Assembly: GCF_900590885.1 (NCBI RefSeq)
Contig: NZ_UUON01000001.1
Coordinates: forward strand, 682,001-746,000
Direction: 5' to 3'
DNA: 64,000 nucleotides
From: Pseudomonas viridiflava
Lineage (GTDB): Bacteria; Pseudomonadota; Gammaproteobacteria; Pseudomonadales; Pseudomonadaceae
The translations under genes were made by a program, and so were the position numbers. Below are positions 26,840 through 34,024 of this stretch, one piece after another. The stretch's first letter is position 1; the number at the start of each line of letters is the position of its first letter. The notes beneath the pieces were generated by a model, which searched no databases, had not been told where the DNA came from, and saw nothing but the letters and a program-made list of their open reading frames with translations.

Positions 26840-27709
26840 TTAGCTCATTACTTTGTTCCAGTCGATCTCATAACCAGCGACTTTGAGCTCGCGAGCGAGA
26901 GCAGTTTTCCAGTCACCTGACATTGGCGTCCAAACCACCCCGGCGAAGTCAGTTGGGATATCCACGTCCCCCGACTTTATGGCGCAAACTTTGTCACGGC
27001 CTAGCGCCCCAATAAAGTATCCAAGTTCCAATAGGACATTTTGTCTTACGCGGGGTTCTAGCTCTCCTCCAATTTTACTTCCAACATCATCAGGCGTTAA
27101 CAGCACAACGGCCATTCCTACTTCAGAATGGTGCTCGATTTTTTCGATGATGGTGCGGCCGCCGTTGGCCTGCTCATGAAGAATGATAACTTCTATACCC
27201 AACCTTTCAATGAAGCGTGCAACAGTTTCTCGAACGGCCTCATCATGTCCATGAACGAGGAAAACTCTGGGTGAGACTCCATTAGCACCTGAACTTGGAG
27301 GAGTATTGGGGGTCACGCTGCTTTGTAGATCCTCTAAATCCGTATTTAATGCATCGATCGCCTGCCCAAGCGACGCTTTTGCATGGCTTATCTTTTTTTC
27401 AGTAATACCTTTGTAGTCGGGATCGGGCATGCCGGAAACCCACATCATAGGACGATAATGGAGGTTATGCGCCTCGTTGTATCGAATTGAAGCAGTTGTG
27501 TTAGTGCCGAAGCACCGCTCTAAAGTGTCCTCAATGCTACGTTCAAGCGTTTTGAGTTCAGGCGAGGTACCGCCCTGCATTGTGTCTAGGTCGAATGCAT
27601 CAAGATCTGCAATTCGTTGCTGTAACCGCTCGATTCCTCGCCTAATCTGCCCTTCATTCAGATATACCTTCGGTTGAATCGCGGTTGTTGGTGTGGTCTT
27701 CCTCGCCAT
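26840..27709 (-). CDS. TIR-domain protein, CAP12/Pycsar type, copy 2
   Basis: 289-aa protein with the same C-terminal TIR-like domain as its neighbour: PRVFLVHGHDEAVRETVARF near residue 148, IEVIILHEQANGGRTIIEKI near 175, AVVLLTPDDVG, and RVRQNVLLELGYFIGALGRD. The N-terminal 140 residues differ entirely from copy 1: a helical segment (GQIRRGIERLQQRIADLDAF) and IEDTLERCFG, a pattern I associate with nucleotide-binding-type TIR proteins but cannot assign. The ATG follows AAGGAACAATC. Shared effector with divergent sensors suggests two separate triggers. No cyclase gene is nearby, so it is not a standard CBASS or Pycsar operon. Confidence 0.82.
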   Translation of the reverse strand: MARKTTPTTAIQPKVYLNEGQIRRGIERLQQRIADLDAFDLDTMQGGTSPELKTLERSIEDTLERCFGTNTTASIRYNEAHNLHYRPMMWVSGMPDPDYKGITEKKISHAKASLGQAIDALNTDLEDLQSSVTPNTPPSSGANGVSPRVFLVHGHDEAVRETVARFIERLGIEVIILHEQANGGRTIIEKIEHHSEVGMAVVLLTPDDVGSKIGGELEPRVRQNVLLELGYFIGALGRDKVCAIKSGDVDIPTDFAGVVWTPMSGDWKTALARELKVAGYEIDWNKVMS

Positions 27710-28006
27710 GATTGTTCCTTGTCGTTCATTGATGAGCTCATCATGCCATCTCGCACGCGACTAGCAACACTGGTATGGCGCGCTCATCCCTTTCGACGTG
27801 GCACCTGATTCTGGGGTTCTGCCGTAGAGCGAATGAATACGCATGGGAAAAAAATGGGGCAAACCATACGCCAATCTATGCCATCCAATGCCAAATATGC
27901 GTTTATGCAACCGGATGCATGCACGCATTACAGCCAGCAACCACTCACCTATCCCCCAAATCCCTTACATACCCCTACACATTCGGGGCGTGCTGAGGAT
28001 CTGTCG
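27710..28006. other. Non-coding stretch in the island
   Basis: About 297 bases between TIR copy 2 and the membrane-anchored gene. It contains the minus-strand upstream region of copy 2 and an unusual C/A-rich tract near 27930-27980 on the plus strand. A 73-codon open frame here has no ribosome site and no family resemblance, so I do not call it. Confidence 0.45.
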
Positions 28007-28717
28007 TTATAGATCGTAGCCTTCCATATTGTGCTCATTCGGTAATTTTTTGTATTTGCGGAAAGGAGTCGGCCCCTTGGATGTGCTTGGATCCAGTCGG
28101 TGCTTCTCAGCCCGATCCATATGAAGCTGACGACTCCTAATCGCACCATCCAGCGTCCGTTCGATCCGCGATGTCAGTGTGCCCCAGGACGTATAAGGCG
28201 GCGGGAAGCGAGCCTCAAGGTCGAACCTTTTAACGCAGACGAGACCCAGCCGAATGCTCTTTTCTGCAGAGTACATGAGCGTGTTGAAAATATTGACGGC
28301 GAGCTGCCCCTCCCGCTCCCACCAGTCGTCGACGATATTGGAAAGCTCATTCAGTGAATCGTAATAACGGATTAGTGCGATGGCCTTCTCGCTCGTTAGA
28401 TCGCGCACCTGAGGCGCGCTGGGGTAAAGCAACGGCAAATACGGTCGAAAATCCGCCTGCAGGTCGTTAGTCTTTGCGCCATTGACCGATGATTCACAAA
28501 TAAAATTAGCCAGTGTACGGTCCAGAATGTACTGAACTCGTTCGATCGAGCGCTGTAACTCCGGTGCGAGTGCTACGACGGCATCAGCTTCCTTTTTGGC
28601 CTTGTCCTGCGAATCAGCCCGACGTTTATTGAGTTCGGTGACCCAGGCGCCGAGGAGTGCAGCGCCAGCGCCGAATAGGGAGCCCGCGAGCGGCATGACA
28701 TTCTGCCAAAGGGCCAT
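28007..28717 (-). CDS. Membrane-anchored protein of unknown function
   Basis: 236-aa protein with one N-terminal transmembrane segment (about residues 5-25, LAGSLFGAGAALLGAWVTEL) followed by a charged helical cytoplasmic region (NKRRADSQDKAKKEADAVVA) and a further helical domain. I do not recognise the family. The topology resembles small anchored cargo proteins in defence islands. The ATG at 28715-28717 was chosen over TTG 28726. A preceding open frame on the same strand (28573-28965) overlaps its start, so a frameshift or coupled gene is possible. Confidence 0.6.
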   Translation of the reverse strand: MALWQNVMPLAGSLFGAGAALLGAWVTELNKRRADSQDKAKKEADAVVALAPELQRSIERVQYILDRTLANFICESSVNGAKTNDLQADFRPYLPLLYPSAPQVRDLTSEKAIALIRYYDSLNELSNIVDDWWEREGQLAVNIFNTLMYSAEKSIRLGLVCVKRFDLEARFPPPYTSWGTLTSRIERTLDGAIRSRQLHMDRAEKHRLDPSTSKGPTPFRKYKKLPNEHNMEGYDL

Positions 28718-28965
28718 GCCCCACAACAGAACAAGCTGAGCGAAACGGCCATATGCGGATTTTCTTTGATATAGATTCCAAAGTGCTTTAGTTCCGGAAA
28801 TTTAGACTTTTTGTCTGGATCCACCAATTCGCCTCTATCGTTCATTCGATTTATGTAAATGCGCGCATCATCAGTACCTCGATGACCAGCAGGCAAGGGC
28901 CGCTCTCGGTGCCGACAACTGACAGCCTTTACCCGAATGTAGGCGACTAAGAAGGAAAAATCCAT
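28573..28965 (-). CDS. Possible small protein overlapping the membrane-anchored gene
   Basis: 130 codons beginning MDFSFLVAYIRVKAVSC. The first 75 residues look protein-like (RIYINRMNDRGELVDPDKKS, FGIYIKENPH), while the last 50 run out of frame through the start of the next gene and read as noise. Either this is a short gene whose genuine part ends near 28740 after a frameshift, or it is the 5' part of a longer fused protein. Low confidence; recorded because it sits at the right end of the island. Confidence 0.3.
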   Translation of the reverse strand: MDFSFLVAYIRVKAVSCRHRERPLPAGHRGTDDARIYINRMNDRGELVDPDKKSKFPELKHFGIYIKENPHMAVSLSLFCCGAWPFGRMSCRSRAPYSALALHSSAPGSPNSINVGLIRRTRPKRKLMPS

Positions 28966-29295
28966 TCCGCAACCGTAATGGAACCTTCCGATTTCAGAGG
29001 GTTCCAGCGAGGTAGAAACGTGGGCGCTGCGGAACTGAAGTTTCTATAAGTTATTGAAAATTATAAAGATATTTGGGGATTGCAAATCCGCCTACGCCGG
29101 TTCGATTCCGACCTCGGCCTCCACTCTTGAAAACCCCGTAGATTAACGTCTACGGGGTTTTTTATTGGCTGCTATTTATGAACTGCAGGGCTGAGCTACG
29201 TCCGAGTGGCTAAACATGCCTCTGCTATTTGTCTCAGCGCTCTGAACTGTCGGTTTCCCGACTGTTTTCGTTTTTAAGACTCTTCGCAGCGATGT
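28966..29295. other. Right island end and flank, no gene
   Basis: Holds the putative right arm sites (28964-28973, 29028-29035), a small inverted repeat GGAACC/GGTTCC at about 28980-29005, the right 91-bp attachment repeat, and then ordinary chromosome leading to the stop of the gene at 29296. No coding potential is evident. Confidence 0.6.
29077..29167 (+). repeat. 91-bp direct repeat, right attachment site with tRNA-Cys stub
   Basis: Perfect copy of 23432-23522. It contains only the 3' 47 bases of tRNA-Cys and the terminator, lacks the acceptor 5' strand and D arm, and cannot make a tRNA. It marks where the original chromosomal tRNA 3' end was displaced by insertion. Confidence 0.93.
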
Positions 29296-29604
29296 CTACA
29301 CCGCTTCATGCCGGATGATGCGTTGCTGCTTTACTTCGTCGGAGTACGCCTCAAGCTTCTGTTGCTGAGCCGTCAGCAGCGCACACACCTTAACCAGCGT
29401 CGCCACTTCATCAGGCGTCTTCCCACTCGCGGCCATGGCCGTCAGCTCAACCACCGACCACCCAAGCATCGCCGCCGCATCTTCCAGATCATAAAACAGC
29501 TCCTGCTGAGCGGTTCTGGGCCCATTCAAATCATGTATCAATGCATTCACCCCAATATCCTTGAACAACTGTGCGTTTCCCGAGATCCGCTGCGGTTGTA
29601 CCAT
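29296..29604 (-). CDS. Hypothetical helical protein
   Basis: 102-aa soluble protein starting at ATG 29602-29604 with AAGG just upstream. It is predicted mostly helical (ELFYDLEDAAAMLGWSVVEL, then TLVKVCALLTAQQQKLEAYS) with no membrane segment or signal. I do not recognise the family. It lies just outside the island in the chromosomal flank and reads toward the attachment site. Codon use is less biased than in the surrounding housekeeping genes, so it may be accessory DNA. Confidence 0.6.
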   Translation of the reverse strand: MVQPQRISGNAQLFKDIGVNALIHDLNGPRTAQQELFYDLEDAAAMLGWSVVELTAMAASGKTPDEVATLVKVCALLTAQQQKLEAYSDEVKQQRIIRHEAV

Positions 29605-29711
29605 CAACCTTACAAACCCTACCAACAGGTTACACGATAGCCGTGACGCCCTTCATTTTGCGCTGTCATAACCTGCGAGAAGTTAATCTCGTCAAGTAAG
29701 AGAGTGTAGTC

Positions 29712-29873
29712 ATGAAGTTGAATTACCTAACCAAGGCAGCCGTGGTTGTCGCGCTGTTGTCGACCTTGTCCGGCTGCTGGATGTTTATGCCACCGGGCGG
29801 CGGCGGTGGCGGTGGGCATGGTGGTGGCCACGGTCAGGGCGGTGGTCCTGGCGGCGGTGGCGGCCCGCGCTGA
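29712..29873 (+). CDS. 53-aa glycine-rich lipoprotein
   Basis: Short gene starting at ATG 29712. Residues 1-22 form a lipoprotein signal (MKLNYLTKAAVVVALLSTLS ending in a GC lipobox, LSGC), so the mature protein would start at an acylated Cys. The mature part is WMFMPPGGGGGGGHGGGHGQ and continues as Gly/His repeats to the end. Gly-His richness could bind metal or stay disordered at the cell surface; the function is unknown. A strong terminator follows, supporting a real transcription unit. Confidence 0.7.
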   Translation: MKLNYLTKAAVVVALLSTLSGCWMFMPPGGGGGGGHGGGHGQGGGPGGGGGPR

Positions 29874-29887
29874 CAGATCGGCAATGG

Positions 29888-29922
29888 AGGCAAACCCTGC
29901 AGCAGGGCTTGCCTCTTTTTTT
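29888..29922 (+). terminator. Terminator after the glycine-rich lipoprotein
   Basis: AGGCAAACCCTGC pairs imperfectly with GCAGGGCTTGCCT around a short loop and is followed by seven T at 29916-29922. It also sits at the 3' end of the convergent coiled-coil gene at 29934, so it may serve both directions. Confidence 0.85.
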
Positions 29923-29933
29923 GCCCGCCAGAC

Positions 29934-31277
29934 TTAGAAATTATCCGTTGTGCGGGTCGACGAAAAGCTCGCGGTCGTCTGGCTGCTGTTGTTCACCGAC
30001 GTGGTGGTGAAACTGAATGAGGTGGTGCTGGCACTCACAAACGTTTGCCTGGCTGCCGACTGGCTGCGCCGCACAATCGTGCGCGCCTGGTTCAGTGCAT
30101 CGATCACCAGACCGAGTGTGGTGTCGCCGTCCATGTAGCTGGCGAGCAAACGCTCAAAGTCGGTGGACAGGTCAAAGTAGATATCGCTGCCGCTGAACCC
30201 GCCGTTGCGCAGTTTGCGTTGCAGATCCTTGGCGCGCGCGTAGCGCGTATGCAGTTGTTCCAGGTCGCGCTGCAAGCTGGCTTTATCGGCCTCCATCTTT
30301 TGCAGCCGCGCGTGCAGGCCTTGCAGTTGCTCGACGATGCGATCATCGGCGTCGTCCGGGGTTTGGCCGGCCAGGTCGATGAGCTGGCCGATGCTCTGCG
30401 TCTTCAGTTGTTCGGTGAGCAGTTCGCGCGCACGCAGGTAGTGCGGGTCCTGGTTGAGCGCGAAGGCGGCCAGTTGTTGCTGGACCGCATTGGCGCGCCC
30501 CTTGGCGTCGTTGACCTGGGTTTCGCGGGCGCCGACCTCGCCCAGCAAGGCGCTGAGGCCCAATTGCTCGCGGGCCTGTTCAAGCTGGGTATCGATACTG
30601 GCGCTCAGTGTTTCAATCAGCGTCCCACGAGCCAGCTGCATGGCCTCGTTGCGCTCACCCATGGCGATCAGGCTGAGTTCGTTTTTGCGGTTGGCGGTGT
30701 AGTTCACCTTTCGCGCCAGCCACGTGTCCATCGCCCGGTTGACGCGATTGCGACGATATTGCTCGGTACCGAAGGCATGGCTGCGCAGGTAGCAGTAAAG
30801 CGGGTTGACGTCGAACGTGGGGCGCTTTTGCGCGCATTCCTGGCGCAGCTCTTCATAGCCGCTGACGTGCTCGCGATGGGCCGCCTGCGCCTGGTCGAGC
30901 TGCTCGACGCGCTGGGCGTAGTCGGGGTCTTGCTCAAGGGTTTCGCGGGCCTGTTGGTCGATGCCATCGATGCGTGCGTGCAGGTTTTGCTTGTCGGCCA
31001 GTGTGTGGGCCACAGCCTGCTCTGCGCTTTGCAGTTGCTGGCGCAGCAGTTCCTGGGCGTGTTGGCGGTCTTGCAGGGTGCGGACTACTTCGGCGTCCTG
31101 GGCGGCCCCGTGTTGCAAGTGCAGGGCGGCGATGCTGCCCAGGCGGGCGAATATGTCTTGCTCCAGGGCCAGCTGTTGCCAGGACAGGTCGGACAGTTCC
31201 TGTTCGGTCGTACGCTTGCTCAACTCGACATTGCGTGAATTGCGCTCGGCGATGCTGTTCAGGGTATCGGGGGTCAT
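29934..31277 (-). CDS. Large coiled-coil protein, third gene of an uncharacterised operon
   Basis: 447-aa protein dominated by heptad-like helices (residues about 10-140 and 215-385), with a central less helical region containing NPLYCYLRSHAFGTEQYRRN and a Ser/Thr-rich C terminus (FVSASTTSFSFTTTSVNNSS). The ATG at 31275-31277 overlaps the stop of the preceding gene by 4 bases. I have a weak impression of DUF6384-like proteins, in which this region and the product of 31274-31639 might be one chain. Function unknown. Confidence 0.65.
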   Translation of the reverse strand: MTPDTLNSIAERNSRNVELSKRTTEQELSDLSWQQLALEQDIFARLGSIAALHLQHGAAQDAEVVRTLQDRQHAQELLRQQLQSAEQAVAHTLADKQNLHARIDGIDQQARETLEQDPDYAQRVEQLDQAQAAHREHVSGYEELRQECAQKRPTFDVNPLYCYLRSHAFGTEQYRRNRVNRAMDTWLARKVNYTANRKNELSLIAMGERNEAMQLARGTLIETLSASIDTQLEQAREQLGLSALLGEVGARETQVNDAKGRANAVQQQLAAFALNQDPHYLRARELLTEQLKTQSIGQLIDLAGQTPDDADDRIVEQLQGLHARLQKMEADKASLQRDLEQLHTRYARAKDLQRKLRNGGFSGSDIYFDLSTDFERLLASYMDGDTTLGLVIDALNQARTIVRRSQSAARQTFVSASTTSFSFTTTSVNNSSQTTASFSSTRTTDNF

Positions 31278-31639
31278 GGCTGCGCGCCCTGGATAATCAC
31301 CCGTGCGCATTGCACCATCAGGGCAGCGACGGCCAACAATTGCACGGCGCGAATCACCCAGCTGCGTTTGAGCAGCACCTTGCTCCACAACCGCTCGAAA
31401 GGCCCCAGCGGCGGCGCTTCAAACACCAGGCGGCTGGCAAAGAACTCGCGCACGCCCTGGTCGATCAGTGCATCGCTGAACTGAATGCCGTTGCTCTGGT
31501 AATACTCGCGAATGCGCGCCGCCACTTCAGCGCGGCGTTGCGGCAGGCTCAAGTGCTCATCCACTTCCTGCTGCTGGTGGCGCAATTGGTCCACCCGCGC
31601 CATCGCCCCGAGTTGCTCGGAAAGCCGTACGTCGCTCAT
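31274..31639 (-). CDS. Small helical protein with C-terminal membrane segment
   Basis: 121 aa. The N-terminal part (LSEQLGAMARVDQLRHQQQE, LPQRRAEVAARIREYYQSNG) is helical, and residues about 92-112 (WVIRAVQLLAVAALMVQCAR) form one transmembrane segment. It overlaps the next gene by 4 bases and the preceding gene by 1 base, so all three are coupled. The arrangement suggests an anchor for the large coiled-coil protein. Similarity to DUF6384 is my recollection and should be tested. Confidence 0.65.
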   Translation of the reverse strand: MSDVRLSEQLGAMARVDQLRHQQQEVDEHLSLPQRRAEVAARIREYYQSNGIQFSDALIDQGVREFFASRLVFEAPPLGPFERLWSKVLLKRSWVIRAVQLLAVAALMVQCARVIIQGAQP

Positions 31640-32778
31640 CAGGCCGCCTTGCTCAGCAGGGCGGCGAATGTGCGCTTGGACTCCTCGACAGCGTCTGCGA
31701 TATCCCGCGAGGCGTTGCTCGATTCGGCGCGGTATGTTTCGGTCAGGCTGTGCATATCGGTCTGGAAGCTCAGGGTGGCATCGGCCAGTGCACGCACCGA
31801 ATCAACCTTGATGGTCGAGCCATAGCTGGCCTTGACCGCCGCTTCCAACTGTTGGTTACCGGTGGTGCCCAGCGCTTCGAGGCCTTGGCTGATACCGTCG
31901 GTGGTGGCGTTGAGCGTGTTGGTCGCTTCGGCCAGGCCGCTGTTGCTGGTGAAGGACACGGCGAGGCCGGTGAGCACCACTTCATTGGTGGAGAAGAACG
32001 ACACCATGCGCTGGTACTGGCGCTCCTTGATCACGTGCACCTGGTTGATGCGTGCGAACACCATTTCGGCGGTGTTGTAGCCGACCTTGAGGTCGTCGGC
32101 GATGTCCTTGGCGATCTGGTAGCGCTTGTCTTCGTTTTGCAGGGCGCGCACGGCCTCGTCCCGTTGCAGTTCCAGGGCTGAACGCCGGGCCGGCTCCAGG
32201 CCTTCGGCCGCCGCGACCTGGGCGCTGGCATCGCTGACGGCTTGGCTGCGCTGCGCCAGTGCGTCGCCGGCCAGGGCCAGCACGTGCTGGGCGTCGACTT
32301 CGGCGGCTTTCATGGCCATGCGAAAGTCCATGTAGGCTTCCAGGATCACGTTTTCCCGGGAGATCTGGTCATTGGCCGACTTGCATACCTGCAGGTAATT
32401 CTCGCGAATATCGTTGAAGCGGCTGGGGATCGAGCCGCGGCGCAGGTTCATCCAGCTCAGTTTGAGCTTCTCCACAGTGTCCAGGCGCCCATCGTCCATC
32501 CAGCCGGCCATGGCGGCGGCGTCTTCGCGGATCGAGGTGAAGCTCTGGGTGATGTCCATGAAGCGCGCAGAAATATCCATGCCTTCAATCTGCTCGCGCA
32601 CCATGCTGTTGAATGCGGTGGATTGCTGCAACACGGCGGCGATCGCGGTGACTTTTTGCAGGTCGTACTGGGCCACGCGGTCGAGCAAGACCAATACGGG
32701 GGCGTCCTGGACAGGTTGCAGCAGGTTGATGCCGAGGGTGCGCAGACCGGTCATGGCCCGTTCCAGGTAGTTGCTCAT
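31639..32778 (-). CDS. Helical protein, first gene of the coiled-coil operon
   Basis: 379-aa mostly helical soluble protein (VLQQSTAFNSMVREQIEGMD, RDEAVRALQNEDKRYQIAKD). No signal peptide or membrane segment is evident apart from a mild hydrophobic patch near VVLTGLAVSF. The start is ATG 32776-32778 after AAAGGACACACG; a longer frame adds 22 unlikely residues. In Pseudomonas such proteins are often labelled as cell-surface or TelA-associated, but I cannot confirm that here. First gene of the three-gene minus operon. Confidence 0.65.
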   Translation of the reverse strand: MSNYLERAMTGLRTLGINLLQPVQDAPVLVLLDRVAQYDLQKVTAIAAVLQQSTAFNSMVREQIEGMDISARFMDITQSFTSIREDAAAMAGWMDDGRLDTVEKLKLSWMNLRRGSIPSRFNDIRENYLQVCKSANDQISRENVILEAYMDFRMAMKAAEVDAQHVLALAGDALAQRSQAVSDASAQVAAAEGLEPARRSALELQRDEAVRALQNEDKRYQIAKDIADDLKVGYNTAEMVFARINQVHVIKERQYQRMVSFFSTNEVVLTGLAVSFTSNSGLAEATNTLNATTDGISQGLEALGTTGNQQLEAAVKASYGSTIKVDSVRALADATLSFQTDMHSLTETYRAESSNASRDIADAVEESKRTFAALLSKAA

Positions 32779-33101
32779 CGTGTGTCCTTTCGTGATGTGT
32801 GCGGTACAAGCGGGGAGGGCAAGTATACCGATCACAGAAGGCAAACCAATGGCACTTTGCTGCAGGCAAAGAAAAGCCCGCGTGGGGAGCGCGGGCTAAA
32901 GGGATGTTCATTAGGAGCTGGATTCAACATAGGCCTGCGACTGTGAAAGGCTTGTGAAAAGGATGTAGGGGTTTTCTTAAGGTTTTCAGTGCGGGCTCAA
33001 CGACCAAAGTGTATTCCTCGATCCGTGCCTAGCTGTACGGGGCGTTGCGGCGCATATCCCTTTACTGTCCCAGGCCTGCCACCCCGCTTGGATGCCGCAC
33101 C
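32779..33101. other. Divergent promoter region between coiled-coil operon and LysE gene
   Basis: 323 bases with no credible gene. It should carry the minus-strand promoter of the coiled-coil operon and the plus-strand promoter of the LysE gene. The only distinctive structure is the hairpin at 32875-32897. Confidence 0.5.
32875..32897 (-). terminator. Hairpin with minus-strand T tract upstream of the coiled-coil operon
   Basis: AGCCCGCG and CGCGGGCT form a perfect 8-bp stem. Read on the minus strand it is followed by TTTTCTTT, the polarity of a terminator facing the operon at 32778. It could be a leader attenuator or end a short RNA started near 32950-33050. Neither is shown by the sequence alone. 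Confidence 0.5.
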
Positions 33102-33710
33102 ATGGTCATGTCTACCAGCTTGCTTTCCGCTTTTGTGCTGTTCGCCTTTGTCTCCTCGATTACACCAGGTCCCAATAACACCATGCTCCTGGCCTCGGGG
33201 GTGAACTTCGGCTTTCGTCGTTCGATGCCCCATGCGCTAGGGATCAGCATCGGTTTCATGCTGTTGGTGATTTGCGTTGGGCTGGGGCTGGGCGAAGTGT
33301 TCAAGGTCTTCCCATGGGCCTACACGCTGTTGCGCTATGTGGGCGCGGCGTACCTGCTGTACCTGGCGTGGAAGATCGCGAACGCGGGCGGCATGTCCGA
33401 TAGCAACGACGAACACGCCAAGCCCATGACCTTCCTCGGCGCAGCCGCGTTCCAGTGGGTCAACCCCAAGGCCTGGATCATGGCGTTGGGCGCCATCACC
33501 ACCTATACGCCGGCCGAGGGTTATGTCACCAATGTGCTGGTGATTGCGCTGGTGTTCGCCGTGGTCAACCTGCCGAGCGTGTGCGTGTGGGTCGGCTGTG
33601 GCAGCGGCTTGCGCACGGTATTGCGCGAGCCGCGCTGGCTGCGGCTGTTCAACTGGTCGATGGCCGGGCTGCTGGTGCTGTCGTTGTACCCGATGTTGTT
33701 TGCCAGCTGA
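33102..33710 (+). CDS. LysE/RhtB-family amino-acid exporter
   Basis: 202-aa inner-membrane protein with about six hydrophobic segments and the LysE signature SSITPGPNNTMLLASGVNFG near the N terminus, then QWVNPKAWIMALGA mid-protein. Members export amino acids or their derivatives. ATG 33102 and ATG 33108 are both possible starts; neither has a strong ribosome site. It converges on the small gene at 33714. Confidence 0.88.
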   Translation: MVMSTSLLSAFVLFAFVSSITPGPNNTMLLASGVNFGFRRSMPHALGISIGFMLLVICVGLGLGEVFKVFPWAYTLLRYVGAAYLLYLAWKIANAGGMSDSNDEHAKPMTFLGAAAFQWVNPKAWIMALGAITTYTPAEGYVTNVLVIALVFAVVNLPSVCVWVGCGSGLRTVLREPRWLRLFNWSMAGLLVLSLYPMLFAS

Positions 33711-33713
33711 GGA

Positions 33714-33797
33714 TTAGACCGGTGAGATGGTCGCCAGCAGGCCGATGCCGATGGTCAGTACCAGAAAACCGAACAGGAAAAGTGCCATCTTGGTCAT
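33714..33797 (-). CDS. 27-aa hydrophobic membrane peptide
   Basis: Very short gene: ATG 33795-33797 to TAA 33714-33716, beginning MTKMALFLFGFLVLTIGIGL and then a short polar end. One transmembrane segment spans nearly all of it. A strong ribosome site GGAGG lies six bases upstream of the ATG on the minus strand, which is the main reason to call it. The product resembles small single-pass membrane proteins that modulate larger partners; the partner is unknown. It sits tail to tail with the LysE gene. Confidence 0.6.
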   Translation of the reverse strand: MTKMALFLFGFLVLTIGIGLLATISPV

Positions 33798-34024
33798 GAG
33801 GCCTCCGAAGGGAAGGGAATGGAATTGGCGCCATTGTCCGCCCTGGCGGTATTTCGGTACAGATTCAGATAACAAAGAAAAAACCGTATCAGATGGGCCC
33901 GCCGCCGATCTGCTGCGGGCTTTTGCCGGGAGCGGTTTTATCCAGATCAGTGCTTGAGACAGCCGCTACATTTCCCCCTAAGATGGCGCCCATTGCATCT
34001 ATAAAAAAAGTGGGCCAACCCTCG

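Larger units (their letters stand above)
23432..29167. mobile_element. tRNA-Cys-integrated genomic island (5.6 kb) with defence-type cargo
   Basis: The element between the two 91-bp repeats has a period of 5645 bp. Cargo is visibly lower in GC and poorer in Pseudomonas codon bias than its neighbours. Contents are an AbiTii-domain protein, an integrase C-terminal remnant, a rulB/umuC 3' fragment, two TIR-domain proteins and a membrane-anchored unknown. No intact integrase remains, so it cannot move by itself. The intact tRNA is on the left; the right copy is a 47-base tRNA stub. Confidence 0.9.

Noticed and set aside
27775..27996. A 73-codon gene in the island spacer
   Set aside because: No ribosome site, Cys/His-rich random composition, and no resemblance to a known family.
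29077..29126. A second tRNA-Cys gene
   Set aside because: Only the 3' 47 bases are present; there is no acceptor 5' strand, D arm or 5' anticodon stem. It is the right attachment-site stub.
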